45,186 bases of DNA from Alphaproteobacteria bacterium RIFCSPHIGHO2_02_FULL_46_13 (GCA_001767915.1 MEMI01000050.1:27499-72684), one strand, 5' to 3'. Shown: positions 7,938 to 16,221, numbered from the stretch's first letter. Made by a program: numbers and translations. Notes: generated by a model not told the origin, from the letters alone.

Positions 7938-10098
7938 TGTCCAGAACGATGATTATCGTTCTTTAGTTAAAGATAATGAGAAAGGGCAACATTCCCTTTC
8001 TTTGCTGGTCGGTGGTGTGCATTGTGCGATGTGTATTCAGAAAATTGAATCGTGCCTTGTTCAGCAACCAAAAGTTTCCGAAGCACGGTTGAATTTTTCA
8101 ACAGGTCGTTTGAATATTGTCTGGAACGGTGCAACCGAACAGGCCAATGATTTCGTCTCGAATGTCCGTTCGCTCGGCTATACTGTTACCCCCTATAACC
8201 CCGATGCCGAAAAAAATTCGATGGAAAATGAAAATCGTTTTCTGTTGATGTGCCTTGGCGTATCGGGTTTTGCGATGGGGAATATTATGTTGCTCTCTGT
8301 CGGGTTGTGGACAACAACAGCTGAGACGATGGGGTATGCAACGCGTGAGTTACTTCATGCAATCTCCGGCCTGATCGCCATCCCTGCGGTCATATTTGCG
8401 GGGCGACCATTTTTCAATTCGGCTTTGGCGGTTCTTCGTAAAGGCCAGACAAATATGGATGTCCCCATTTCACTCGGGCTAATTCTTGCTTGTGCGATGA
8501 GTGTGTTCGAGACTATTCGCGGGGCGGAGCATACCTATTTTGATTCTGCCGTCATGTTGATGTTCTTCCTGCTTATCGGGCGTTACATGGATTTCCGCGC
8601 CCGCAAAAGTGCAAGAAGTGCCGCAAGTGATTTGATTCAATCTCTCTCAGGGTTCGCAACCATTGTCGAGAACGGTAAACCTCGCCGCATTCTGATCCGC
8701 GACCTGCGCGAAGGCATGCAGATTTTAGTGAGTGCGGGGGAGAGCTTCCCTGCTGACAGTGTGATTGAGGCGGGTGAAAGTACAATTGATACCTCACTCA
8801 TCACGGGTGAGACTTTGCCGCGCGCGGTGCATGTGGGTGATGTTGTCTATGCGGGAACGATCAACCAATCTGCTCCGCTGACCCTGCGTGTGTCGAAGGC
8901 TGCAGAAGATTCTTTACTGGCGGATGTTGTGCGCCTCATGGAAAAAGCCGAGCAGGGGCAAGCCAAATATGTGCGTCTCGCTGATCGGGTCTCAAAACTT
9001 TATACGCCTGTTGTGCATATTCTTGCGTTGTCTGCTTTTATTTTATGGTGGGGATTCCTCGGCGCAGCATGGCAGGACGCGTTGATGATTGCGGTTACTG
9101 TCCTGATTGTGACCTGCCCATGCGCGTTGGGATTGGCGGTGCCGGTGGTGCAGGTTCTGGCGTCCGGCGTGTTGATGAAACGGGGTGTTCTTGTGAAGTC
9201 AGGTGATGCTCTCGAACGTCTCGCGGTTATTGATACCATCCTCTTTGATAAGACAGGAACGTTGACAGTCGGTAAGCCACAATTGATCAATGACGTGATA
9301 CCAGAAAATTTACAATTGGCGGCATCACTTGCCACACATAGTAAACATCCTTTATCTGTTGCTCTTGCAAATGCTTATCAGGGCGAACTCCTCACCCTGA
9401 GCGATGTCAAAGAAGTGTCGGGCAAAGGACTTGAAGCGCAATATCAAGGGCAGCCAGTAAAACTGGGCAGTCGTTCATGGATCGGTGTTGAAAATGCGAG
9501 CCAGTCGAATGATTTGGAAATCTGGCTATCGGTCGGTGGTCAATCCCCTGTACCGTTCCATTTCAAAGACCAGTTGAAACAAGATGCCAGAGAGACCGTC
9601 TCCCAACTTCAAAATCATGGGTTAAATGTAACCTTGTTATCGGGTGATAGACAAAATGTTGCAGATGTCATTGCAAGAGAGGTTGGTATTACCTCCGTCT
9701 TTGCAGAGCAAACGCCGATTGATAAATATAACCAACTCGAGCAAATAAAATCCGCAGGCCATAAAGTTTTGATGGTGGGCGACGGTTTGAATGATGCGCC
9801 TGTGCTGGCTGCTGCCGATGTATCAATGGCACCCGGAACTGCCATTGATATGGCGCAGAATGCAGCGGATATTGTGTTTATGGGTGATAAACTCTCTCCT
9901 GTCTCCTATACCCATCAGATTGCGAAATTAACGCAAATTCTGGTCAAACAGAATTTTGCGATTTCTATTATCTATAATTTTATTGCCGTTCCTGCGGCTT
10001 TTTGCGGGATCATCACCCCGATGCTCGCGGCCTTGGCGATGTCCGGATCATCGCTGATTGTCATTGCAAATTCCTTCCGTCTACGGAGATATAAATGA
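7888..10098 (+). CDS. ccoI: Copper-translocating P1B-type ATPase of the cbb3 cluster (CcoI/FixI)
   Basis: A 736-residue heavy-metal P-type ATPase. It has an N-terminal HMA domain with GGVHCAMC (C46, C49), the actuator TGE loop at 306-308, the membrane CPC motif at 410-412, the phosphorylated aspartate in DKTGT (D454), the HP nucleotide-binding motif (H487, P488) and GDGLNDAP at 631-638. CcoI/FixI ATPases export copper to the periplasm for insertion into CcoN. The start at 7888 lies inside the fixH gene; no other ATG is available before the HMA motif. The stop overlaps the ccoS start (ATGA). Confidence 0.95.
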   Translation: MSTATAHIQPQNLNQNDVQNDDYRSLVKDNEKGQHSLSLLVGGVHCAMCIQKIESCLVQQPKVSEARLNFSTGRLNIVWNGATEQANDFVSNVRSLGYTVTPYNPDAEKNSMENENRFLLMCLGVSGFAMGNIMLLSVGLWTTTAETMGYATRELLHAISGLIAIPAVIFAGRPFFNSALAVLRKGQTNMDVPISLGLILACAMSVFETIRGAEHTYFDSAVMLMFFLLIGRYMDFRARKSARSAASDLIQSLSGFATIVENGKPRRILIRDLREGMQILVSAGESFPADSVIEAGESTIDTSLITGETLPRAVHVGDVVYAGTINQSAPLTLRVSKAAEDSLLADVVRLMEKAEQGQAKYVRLADRVSKLYTPVVHILALSAFILWWGFLGAAWQDALMIAVTVLIVTCPCALGLAVPVVQVLASGVLMKRGVLVKSGDALERLAVIDTILFDKTGTLTVGKPQLINDVIPENLQLAASLATHSKHPLSVALANAYQGELLTLSDVKEVSGKGLEAQYQGQPVKLGSRSWIGVENASQSNDLEIWLSVGGQSPVPFHFKDQLKQDARETVSQLQNHGLNVTLLSGDRQNVADVIAREVGITSVFAEQTPIDKYNQLEQIKSAGHKVLMVGDGLNDAPVLAAADVSMAPGTAIDMAQNAADIVFMGDKLSPVSYTHQIAKLTQILVKQNFAISIIYNFIAVPAAFCGIITPMLAALAMSGSSLIVIANSFRLRRYK

Positions 10099-10244
10099 GT
10101 ATTATGATTTACCTAATTCCAATCGCTCTCGTTCTTGGTTGTGTAGGGCTGGGGGCGTTTATCTGGAGCATGAAATCCAGCCAGTATGACGATATGGACG
10201 GAGCGGCAAACCGCATACTGCTGGATGATGATGTGACAAAATAG
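10095..10244 (+). CDS. ccoS: cbb3 oxidase maturation protein CcoS
   Basis: A 49-residue open reading frame overlapping the ccoI stop by 4 bases. It has one N-terminal membrane helix (MSIMIYLIPIALVLGCVGLGAF, shown here only in outline) followed by W-x6-QYDDMDGAANRIL, the signature of CcoS/FixS. CcoS is required for cofactor insertion during cbb3 assembly. It closes the ccoGHIS set. A weak 5-bp hairpin (GTGAC/GTCAC) straddles its stop codon, followed by T-rich DNA, and could be an inefficient terminator. Confidence 0.92.
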   Translation: MSIMIYLIPIALVLGCVGLGAFIWSMKSSQYDDMDGAANRILLDDDVTK

Positions 10245-10281
10245 TCACCATTTATTGCGATTTTTTCCTTTTAGTTTTAAA

Positions 10282-10295
10282 TTGATTTTTGTCAA
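10282..10295. promoter_or_regulatory. FNR box upstream of ompW
   Basis: TTGATTTTTGTCAA matches TTGAT-N4-ATCAA with one mismatch and keeps the TTGA-N6-TCAA core. It lies 71 bases upstream of the ompW start codon in the gap after ccoS. Confidence 0.75.
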
Positions 10296-10315
10296 GTCGC
10301 ACCTTGCGGACGGCT

Positions 10316-10321
10316 GATAAT
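10316..10321 (+). promoter_or_regulatory. Predicted -10 element of ompW
   Basis: GATAAT begins 20 bases after the FNR box, giving a predicted transcription start near 10328-10330 and a box centred around -40, as expected for activation by FNR. Confidence 0.45.
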
Positions 10322-10366
10322 TTCCTTCACAGAATGATGAATCACCATCTAAAAGGACGTATCAAC

Positions 10367-11005
10367 ATGAAAAAATCATTATTACTGACCGCTTTACTTT
10401 CCACTGTTGCCTTGACTGGCTTCGCATCTGCTTCACATGCAGCTGATTACAAAGATTGGATGGACAAAGAACGTTTCCAAGTTCGTGGCCGTATGATCGG
10501 TGTTCTCGCCAAAGGTGAAGGTACAGTCGGCGGAACAACCATGAAAACAGGCGTTGATAACGCATATGTGCCAGAGGTTGACCTGACTTATTACTTCACC
10601 AAAAATATTTCTGCTGAATTGATTGCGGCAACTTCCAAACATACTGTGAGTGCAGACACATCGAAACTTGGTGATGTATGGGCTTTGCCACCTACATTGA
10701 CCGTTCAATACCACTTCACTCCTGATAGCCAATTCAGCCCATATGTTGGTGCTGGTTTGAACTATTCATGGTTCTATGGCGAAAAAGAAGCTGCACCATT
10801 CACAAAATTGGGTGTTGATGGCGGACTTGGTTATGCTGTTCAGGCTGGTTTCGACTACTGGATCAACAAAAACTGGGGTATCAACGTTGATGTGAAATAT
10901 ATTGACCTGAATGTTGATGTATCTGTCAATAACGGCGCACTTCATGCAAATGATGTTGAGCTGAACCCATTCGTTGTGGGTACTGGTGTATCATACCGTT
11001 TCTAG
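10367..11005 (+). CDS. ompW: OmpW-family outer membrane protein
   Basis: A 212-residue protein with a clear signal peptide (MKKSLLLTALLSTVALTG, cleavage probably after SHA near residue 24) and an eight-strand beta-barrel pattern: FQVRGRMIGVL, YYFTKNISAELIA, LPPTLTVQYHF, FSPYVGAGLNYSWF, and the C-terminal GVSYRF ending in phenylalanine. OmpW proteins form small hydrophobic channels in the outer membrane. The start is ATG 10367, preceded by AAAGGAC; a longer version from GTG-type upstream codons has no signal-peptide character. The FNR box and -10 element upstream suggest induction at low oxygen together with the cco genes. Confidence 0.92.
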   Translation: MKKSLLLTALLSTVALTGFASASHAADYKDWMDKERFQVRGRMIGVLAKGEGTVGGTTMKTGVDNAYVPEVDLTYYFTKNISAELIAATSKHTVSADTSKLGDVWALPPTLTVQYHFTPDSQFSPYVGAGLNYSWFYGEKEAAPFTKLGVDGGLGYAVQAGFDYWINKNWGINVDVKYIDLNVDVSVNNGALHANDVELNPFVVGTGVSYRF

Positions 11006-11028
11006 TCGTTCAGAAAAAACTAAAATAG

Positions 11029-11055
11029 AAAAGCCCGATGAAAATCGGGCTTTTT
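11029..11055. terminator. Bidirectional intrinsic terminator between ompW and hemN
   Basis: AAAAGCCCGAT, a GAAA loop and ATCGGGCTTTT form an 11-bp stem bordered by A on one side and T on the other. It lies directly between the convergent ompW and hemN genes and can end transcription in both directions. Confidence 0.9.
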
Positions 11056-12423
11056 CTATATGGCTTTTGCGTGGCGTGGCATATCAGACGCCTTGGCCAT
11101 ATAAGCGTCAAAGACAGAGCAAACAACCCTGACCAATTGACGTGTTAAAGGGTTGATATGAAGGGTGCGTTCCTTGGTGATAGAGATAAATTTATCTTCC
11201 ACAAATCTTTGCAGTTCATTCAATTCAGCATCCAGATAATTCTCAGGGTATCCATGGGAGACGCACATATCGGCAATATCGACTGTGAAATCGCACATGA
11301 GACGTTCGATAATATCGCCGCGCAATTTGTCTTCGTTTGATAGCGGGCAGAATTTCTGTGCGGCGAAATGCCCGCCCAGAATTGCGTCTTTATAATGCGG
11401 CATGGCCACCGCATTCTGGACATATCCGTCTGCAAATTTCCCGATAGACGACGCACCGATCCCGATCAGGGCATCTGTGGATTCGGTTGTATAGCCTTGG
11501 AAATTGCGGTGCAATTGACCGTTACGGAGGGCAATCGTCATCGGGTCATCTTTCTTGGCGAAATGGTCGATCCCGATGGCTACATAGCCAGATTCCTGTA
11601 ATTTACGTGCGCCTGTTTCAAACAAATCATACCGTGCGTGGTTGTCGGGCAGGGCGGTTTCATCGATCAGGCGCATATGTTTTTTCATCCATGGCACATG
11701 CGCATATCCGAATAACGAAATACGGTCGGGGTCTAACGACAATGCTTTGTCGATTGTTTGTTCCATATTCTCGACTGTTTGGTGGGGCAGGCCATAGAGC
11801 AAATCAAAATTGAATTTATGAATGCCATGGGCGCGGAATAAGGTGACGGCTTTCTGGCTTAATTCGAACGGTTGGACTCTGTTCACTGCCTCTAACACCT
11901 TGTCATCAAAATCCTGTACGCCAAGACTGATGCGGTTGACGCCGGATGCGGCATAGGCGGCGGCGCGTCCTTCGGTTACGCCGCGCGGGTCGATTTCAAT
12001 GGCGATGTCGGGGGATGCCCCGATATGGAGTTTTGATCCGATCCTGTCCATAATTTTTTCAAAATCACAGGCGCGGAGAAGGCCGGGTGATCCGCCGCCG
12101 AAATGGATATTCTGTATGGAATGGGATGCAGGGATCACATCCGCCAGCATATCAATTTCACGGAGCATTAAATGCGCGTAATCTTCAACGGGTGAATAAC
12201 GCTCGGTAATTTTGGTATGGCATCCGCAGTACCAACACATTTTGGAACAGAACGGCACATGGAGGTAGAGCGATAAATTGGCGCCATCAGGCAGAGACGT
12301 CAAAAGTTGGCGATATTTTCCGTCCCCTTCAATTGCTTTGAAATGGGGGGCGGTGGGGTAACTTGTATAACGGGGAACAAGTCGGTCATAGGTCAGTATT
12401 TTATCGCGAATGCCATTGGTCAT
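11056..12423 (-). CDS. hemN: Oxygen-independent coproporphyrinogen III oxidase
   Basis: A 455-residue radical-SAM enzyme of haem synthesis that decarboxylates coproporphyrinogen III to protoporphyrinogen IX without oxygen. The family start RYTSYPTAPHF is present, and the cluster motif is C59-x3-C63-x2-C66, followed by an additional C68 (PFCSKMCWYCGCHT). GGGSPGLL and the GVQDFDDKVLEAVNR segment are typical of HemN rather than HemW. An FNR box lies 34 bases upstream of the ATG, consistent with anaerobic induction to supply haem for the cbb3 oxidase. No clear Shine-Dalgarno sequence is seen. Confidence 0.95.
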   Translation of the reverse strand: MTNGIRDKILTYDRLVPRYTSYPTAPHFKAIEGDGKYRQLLTSLPDGANLSLYLHVPFCSKMCWYCGCHTKITERYSPVEDYAHLMLREIDMLADVIPASHSIQNIHFGGGSPGLLRACDFEKIMDRIGSKLHIGASPDIAIEIDPRGVTEGRAAAYAASGVNRISLGVQDFDDKVLEAVNRVQPFELSQKAVTLFRAHGIHKFNFDLLYGLPHQTVENMEQTIDKALSLDPDRISLFGYAHVPWMKKHMRLIDETALPDNHARYDLFETGARKLQESGYVAIGIDHFAKKDDPMTIALRNGQLHRNFQGYTTESTDALIGIGASSIGKFADGYVQNAVAMPHYKDAILGGHFAAQKFCPLSNEDKLRGDIIERLMCDFTVDIADMCVSHGYPENYLDAELNELQRFVEDKFISITKERTLHINPLTRQLVRVVCSVFDAYMAKASDMPRHAKAI

Positions 12424-12456
12424 ATCGCAACGTCGCAGAAATTCTGTCCATCAGCC

Positions 12457-12470
12457 TTGATTATTGTCAA
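12457..12470. promoter_or_regulatory. FNR box upstream of hemN
   Basis: TTGATTATTGTCAA keeps the TTGA-N6-TCAA core with one mismatch to the symmetric consensus. It overlaps the stop codon of the upstream ligase gene (12467-12469). The distance to a good -10 hexamer for hemN is not clear. Confidence 0.75.
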
Positions 12471-13675
12471 ATATCCTTGGGCTTATCGATATATTTGCTC
12501 GCCAGCATGGCCATGGCCGCCGCATAGAACAGGCAGGCCACCCACATCCCTTGCCACATTCCAAAAGCCGTTGAGGCCGCCAGAAAAGAGGTCATAAAGG
12601 TCGGCAGTAATATCTTTTGTTGGGCAATCGTAAATCGGGTCTGGATGAGGGTCAGCAGGTGATACACAAACCCCATGGCAAGCAAGATGCCTAAGAGTCC
12701 AAATTCAATCCAGATTTGTAGCATAAAGTTATGCGGATGAAGGACAAGGTTGGTTCCATTAAACAGGTAGTGACAATCAAAATCGGTAATCGCGCGCGTG
12801 ACATTAACCCCGTATCCCGTGAGGGAATTTTCCATGACGTAGCGGGAGACATAGTCCCATATTTCAAGCCGCGGCCCCACATTCGCATCATAGAGAATAC
12901 GAATATCCTGAACGCCCGATGTAATATGTTGGAACGCCAACATCACAATAAACGGGATCAAAAACATAAGAGATACAATAGATATTTTCATCAATATCCA
13001 TGCGGCTTTATATTTGTAGGGGAAGAGGAAGATGGTTGCAAACCCAACCAGAAACATTAACTGCGCCGACTGGGATTCGCACATAAACAAGGCGATGGCC
13101 AGCGGAATTGCAATGATCAGCGGGGCGGCGATATGATTTAATTTTTCCCTTAAAATCGCCATTGCTCCGGAACTACAGATGACCAGTAAGATCGCGCCCC
13201 TGTTATATTCGAATGTATTCGGCACAACGTCCATAGGGCGACCATGGGTCAGGTTAAAGATAAGTCCGCCCCATACGATCTCTAAAATCATCACTGCCGC
13301 ACCGATGGTCACCGCAAAGGCGTAATAATGGAGATAGGGGGTAATGTGGTCCCTGCGCAGACTTTCCGCAAGGCTCACAAGTAACAGAAGGGGCGGGAGC
13401 AACAGGGAAAAAGTTTTCACCTGATGAAAACTTGTATCAAAATGTGTCGCCCAGATCAGGCTAATGGCAGACAGGCCAAAAATCGTGCCGCATAGAATAG
13501 CCGCATTCTTTGACAGGCTTACATCGATTTTCAGGGCGTATTTATAAAGGGCGTAAAACACAACCCCGATGACACCCGGATAAACCGCCAAGGCCTTTGG
13601 TACATCAATATTGATAACGGGAACAATCGCCAGAAAAATGCACAAAAGAAACGAAATGCGTTGGGTTGAAACCAT
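12467..13675 (-). CDS. O-antigen ligase-like (Wzy_C/WaaL family) membrane protein
   Basis: A roughly 402-residue polytopic inner-membrane protein with about ten hydrophobic helices, starting MVSTQRISFLLCIFLAIVP. The large periplasmic loop and the HPHNFMLQIWIEFGLLGILL motif near the C-terminal third are typical of the Wzy_C domain of O-antigen ligases and polymerases (His in HPHN is the usual key residue). It probably transfers or polymerises lipid-linked glycan. The start at 13675 is chosen because the first hydrophobic helix follows directly and AGG lies upstream; an in-frame ATG at 13774 would add 33 polar residues and overlap a palindrome. It precedes hemN on the same strand with 43 bases between. 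Confidence 0.8.
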   Translation of the reverse strand: MVSTQRISFLLCIFLAIVPVINIDVPKALAVYPGVIGVVFYALYKYALKIDVSLSKNAAILCGTIFGLSAISLIWATHFDTSFHQVKTFSLLLPPLLLLVSLAESLRRDHITPYLHYYAFAVTIGAAVMILEIVWGGLIFNLTHGRPMDVVPNTFEYNRGAILLVICSSGAMAILREKLNHIAAPLIIAIPLAIALFMCESQSAQLMFLVGFATIFLFPYKYKAAWILMKISIVSLMFLIPFIVMLAFQHITSGVQDIRILYDANVGPRLEIWDYVSRYVMENSLTGYGVNVTRAITDFDCHYLFNGTNLVLHPHNFMLQIWIEFGLLGILLAMGFVYHLLTLIQTRFTIAQQKILLPTFMTSFLAASTAFGMWQGMWVACLFYAAAMAMLASKYIDKPKDI

Positions 13676-13777
13676 GATATACCTGACCTTTAATCTGTCA
13701 GCACCATGCCATTTTGAAACTATCAGTTCAATCGGTAATCGATTGTTTGATGAGGGCGCAAAAAGATATTGCAATAT

Positions 13778-13794
13778 GTATCAATTATTGATAC
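13778..13794. promoter_or_regulatory. 17-bp perfect palindrome upstream of the ligase gene
   Basis: GTATCAATTATTGATAC is a perfect palindrome around a central T, about 100 bases upstream of the chosen ligase start. A second inverted repeat, CAATCG-N5-CGATTG, is at 13729-13745. Both look like protein-binding sites in the leader of the ligase gene. No regulator can be named. Confidence 0.4.
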
Positions 13795-13921
13795 TATGGA
13801 AGTATATTCGGGATGTTTAAAACCCCTCAACCTCTTTCTATCCCACCCCCCTCGGGTTATAAAGATGATGTTTTTGACGCCTGAAAACCTTTCTAAGGTA
13901 TTAATTTCTATGACTTTTCCC

Positions 13922-13952
13922 CCGCATTCTGCGGAAAAAACCCATATTGGGT
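13922..13952. other. Two tandem short hairpins in the ligase/unknown-gene gap
   Basis: The gap from 13676 to 14093 holds no convincing gene. It contains CCGCATTCTGCGG (13922-13934) and ACCCATATTGGGT (13940-13952), each a 5-bp stem with a 3-base loop, the second followed by AAAATTTTATT. They could be weak terminators or leader structures. Confidence 0.35.
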
Positions 13953-14093
13953 AAAATTTTATTCAAAATCGATTTATTATTTACATATTAGAAAGCATCC
14001 CTGCACTATGATGAGGGTGTCTAATCCAGACCTGCTTTTTATGGTCGTTCGGGTTGGGGCCTTAACTAAAATCTATTCTGAGGGGGATAGAAA

Positions 14094-15074
14094 GTGTCAG
14101 ATGAATTCGAAGACATTTCTGTTGCGGAAACAGAACCGATGGAGATTGCGAGCGTAGAGCCAGCAATGACCTCTGCGGTTGCTGAAGCCCTGCCAGCCGA
14201 AGTCGAGGCCACACAGATCAACCTTGATCCTGCGGACGAGGCTCTTAAAAATAATTCACAACAAGCCTATACAGAGACCTATGCTCCAGACCGATTGAAT
14301 GAAGGGGCAACCCCGATCACTGCATCGGCAATTGCGGCGAGAGAAGAAGAAAAAGAAGCAAAGCGTAACGAAGCTTTCGAACACCACCAAGCTCAACTCA
14401 AACAAGTCGAAGCCCGCAACGAATTCCTGAACAAAGACCATGATTTCGGCGGCATGAAAATGTCGGGTGCTGATTTGGAAAAATTGATGAACTTCATCAG
14501 TAATCCTCAGATGCAGGATAAATTGCGTGAACGTCTCGGCAAATCTGGAATGCCCAAAGAAAAAATCGACAAGGGCATGAAAGAGTTAAATGAATACATC
14601 GAACTCAAGAAAAAAGAACAAGAAGGTAAGTTAAGCGAAGAAGATCAACGCCGTTTGAGAGAGATTAATAAGTCTGAGGAGTTTAAGGCAACTTCTCAAG
14701 CATTGGCAGAACAAGCAAAAGACTATGGCATTGAATTGAGTGGTAATAAAAATGAAGCTGCCATCGCGGCTGTAAACACTCAAGATCAGAGCATTAGCGT
14801 TGCTGCAAGAATAGATAAGATTAAAACTAATAATAATAACTTAGCTTCATCAGTGGCGAGTAATGAAAAAGGCTTTGAAGGTTATGATAGGTCGCAGTCA
14901 GCTTACGATCATTTCTCAAGTGCCCCACATTTAGCGGATGAATTTGCATCTAAAGTTGCAGTATCTAAACCTGCTTCAGCCGCTAATGATTTTAGCACAG
15001 GACTCAATAGTACAACGCCTACAGCGGTTGTGGCTCAAGTTAAGCCTAAAGCGATAGATGTTTCTTTTGGATAA
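14094..15074 (+). CDS. Hypothetical acidic, charged helical protein
   Basis: A 326-residue protein that I do not recognise. It starts at GTG, supported by a strong GAGGGGGA site 6 bases upstream. There is no signal peptide or membrane helix. Residues about 1-90 are rich in Glu and Ala and probably disordered. Residues about 80-215 are highly charged and helical (EEEKEAKRNEAFEHHQAQLKQ; LKEL-type segments; KKKEQEGKLSEEDQRRL), consistent with coiled coil. The tail from about 215 is Asn/Ser/Ala rich and encoded by more AT-rich DNA than the first half. It converges on the next gene with only 2 bases between stop codons. No function is proposed. Confidence 0.65.
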   Translation: MSDEFEDISVAETEPMEIASVEPAMTSAVAEALPAEVEATQINLDPADEALKNNSQQAYTETYAPDRLNEGATPITASAIAAREEEKEAKRNEAFEHHQAQLKQVEARNEFLNKDHDFGGMKMSGADLEKLMNFISNPQMQDKLRERLGKSGMPKEKIDKGMKELNEYIELKKKEQEGKLSEEDQRRLREINKSEEFKATSQALAEQAKDYGIELSGNKNEAAIAAVNTQDQSISVAARIDKIKTNNNNLASSVASNEKGFEGYDRSQSAYDHFSSAPHLADEFASKVAVSKPASAANDFSTGLNSTTPTAVVAQVKPKAIDVSFG

Positions 15075-15076
15075 AA

Positions 15077-15811
15077 TTATTTAAGATCTAGTCTTCTAGC
15101 ATCTAATCCAGCAACACGTTGATCTATTTTATTTGATGAAAGTTGTTCCATCACAACTTTCATCTTATCGCTATAATCAAAGTTTTCAAATACTGCTAAG
15201 TTGGCAGCCTGTCCGCCTTGAGCGTTAGCACCAATAAGGGATCCTTTATGGTTGGATGAATTAGGATTAAAGTGAACGGCATACAGAGAGCCACCCTGAG
15301 CCATACCCATAAATGCTACTTTTGAGCCCAGCTTATGAGCGTTGGTAAGGGCAATACCCAACTCGCCCTTATTTAAAACAGCAGGAACTTTATCAAGTTT
15401 ACTAACATCTAGAAACACAGCGTTGACAAGCGGCTCAAAGCAAAAACCATTAGATGTGTCTCTCCCAGCTTTATTGGCGGCTGAATCAATTATATAGCCT
15501 TCTTTACCACTAAAATTATTGGAGATTGTAAAGGTAACCTCTCTACGTTGATTGCCCTGAACAATCTTATCTCCGGACCCGACAATCATTTGTCCACGAG
15601 CGCTCATAATGGTTTTTAACTTATCCCAAGCGGTTAAGGCAGGCTGCCCAGGGGTCGTTTCAACGCAGGCGGCTGCTAATGGTCGTGAGAGATCAGTTGC
15701 TGACGGTTCAATCACTGGTAATTTGTTTTGTGCACTTGCGGCTCCAGCGGCTACAGCAAAAACCAATGGCACAGCATATGTCGCCTTGGATAGTGATTGT
15801 GCGAGAGACAT
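15077..15811 (-). CDS. Hypothetical exported protein
   Basis: A 244-residue protein with a plausible signal peptide (hydrophobic segment PLVFAVAAGAAS, cleavage likely after ASA near residue 27). The mature part has two cysteines (C49 and one in NGFCFEP) that could form a disulfide, a Gly-rich central region and a charged C-terminus. It is not recognised as any family. AAAGGGG lies at good spacing before the ATG. It is convergent with the acidic hypothetical gene, the stops being 2 bases apart, and has no other neighbours suggesting a role. Confidence 0.65.
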   Translation of the reverse strand: MSLAQSLSKATYAVPLVFAVAAGAASAQNKLPVIEPSATDLSRPLAAACVETTPGQPALTAWDKLKTIMSARGQMIVGSGDKIVQGNQRREVTFTISNNFSGKEGYIIDSAANKAGRDTSNGFCFEPLVNAVFLDVSKLDKVPAVLNKGELGIALTNAHKLGSKVAFMGMAQGGSLYAVHFNPNSSNHKGSLIGANAQGGQAANLAVFENFDYSDKMKVVMEQLSSNKIDQRVAGLDARRLDLK

Positions 15812-16006
15812 GTTAGACCCCTTTAAATCTTAATGAATAGTCAAGAATATACGCCTTTTTGGGGGGATTTGCAAAGATTCATTACGGGGCGTATCGAAAT
15901 TGATTTTTATAGTGGTTTTGGTTGGTTTTTTTATAAGTTATGTGCTTTTGGTATGGCTGATGACTGTTTTTATAGCCTTTATAAAAAGCGGGAACGAACT
16001 GAGAAG

Positions 16007-16112
16007 GATTTTAACCACGAAGGTCTCGAAGTTGAAGAGAAGTTACGCGAAGTTTTTATTTTTTTCTTCGTGCTTACTTCACTGACTTCGTGACCTTCGT
16101 GGTTAAAAAATC
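16007..16112. repeat. Long imperfect inverted repeat of the ACGAAG type
   Basis: Left arm GATTTTAACCACGAAGGTC (16007-16025) pairs with right arm GACCTTCGTGGTTAAAA and following bases (16092-16112). Pairing continues imperfectly inward through repeated CGAAG units to a T-rich loop near 16050-16065. The whole can fold as one hairpin of about 106 bases. Tandem CACGAAG-type repeats are common dispersed intergenic elements in proteobacterial genomes. It lies in the 410-base gap between the exported hypothetical gene and the efflux channel gene. Confidence 0.75.
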
Positions 16113-16133
16113 TTGTCGTGTGATGTGGCCAGT

Positions 16134-16221
16134 TGCCCCCTCACCCAGCTCCGCCTAATTCGTTTCACTCATAAGGCTTCGCAACCCTCTCCCCGAAGGG
16201 GCGAGGGGGTACAGGAGGGGA
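16134..16221. repeat. CCCTC-type intergenic repeat with hairpin
   Basis: After the ACGAAG element comes a GC-rich segment beginning CCCCCTCACCC and ending with the hairpin CCCTCTCCCC-GAA-GGGGCGAGGG at 16185-16207. This resembles widespread extragenic repeats of the form CCCTCACCC...CCCTCTCCC. It abuts the end of the efflux channel gene and may also act as its terminator. The remainder of the 15812-16221 gap holds no supported gene. Confidence 0.65.

Noticed and set aside
13769-13954. A 61-codon open reading frame upstream of the acidic hypothetical gene
   Set aside because: It overlaps a palindrome and hairpins, lacks a ribosome-binding site and shows no domain.
15833-16093. An 86-codon open reading frame in the gap before the efflux channel gene
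   Set aside because: It has no ribosome-binding site, runs into the ACGAAG inverted repeat and has no recognisable protein character.
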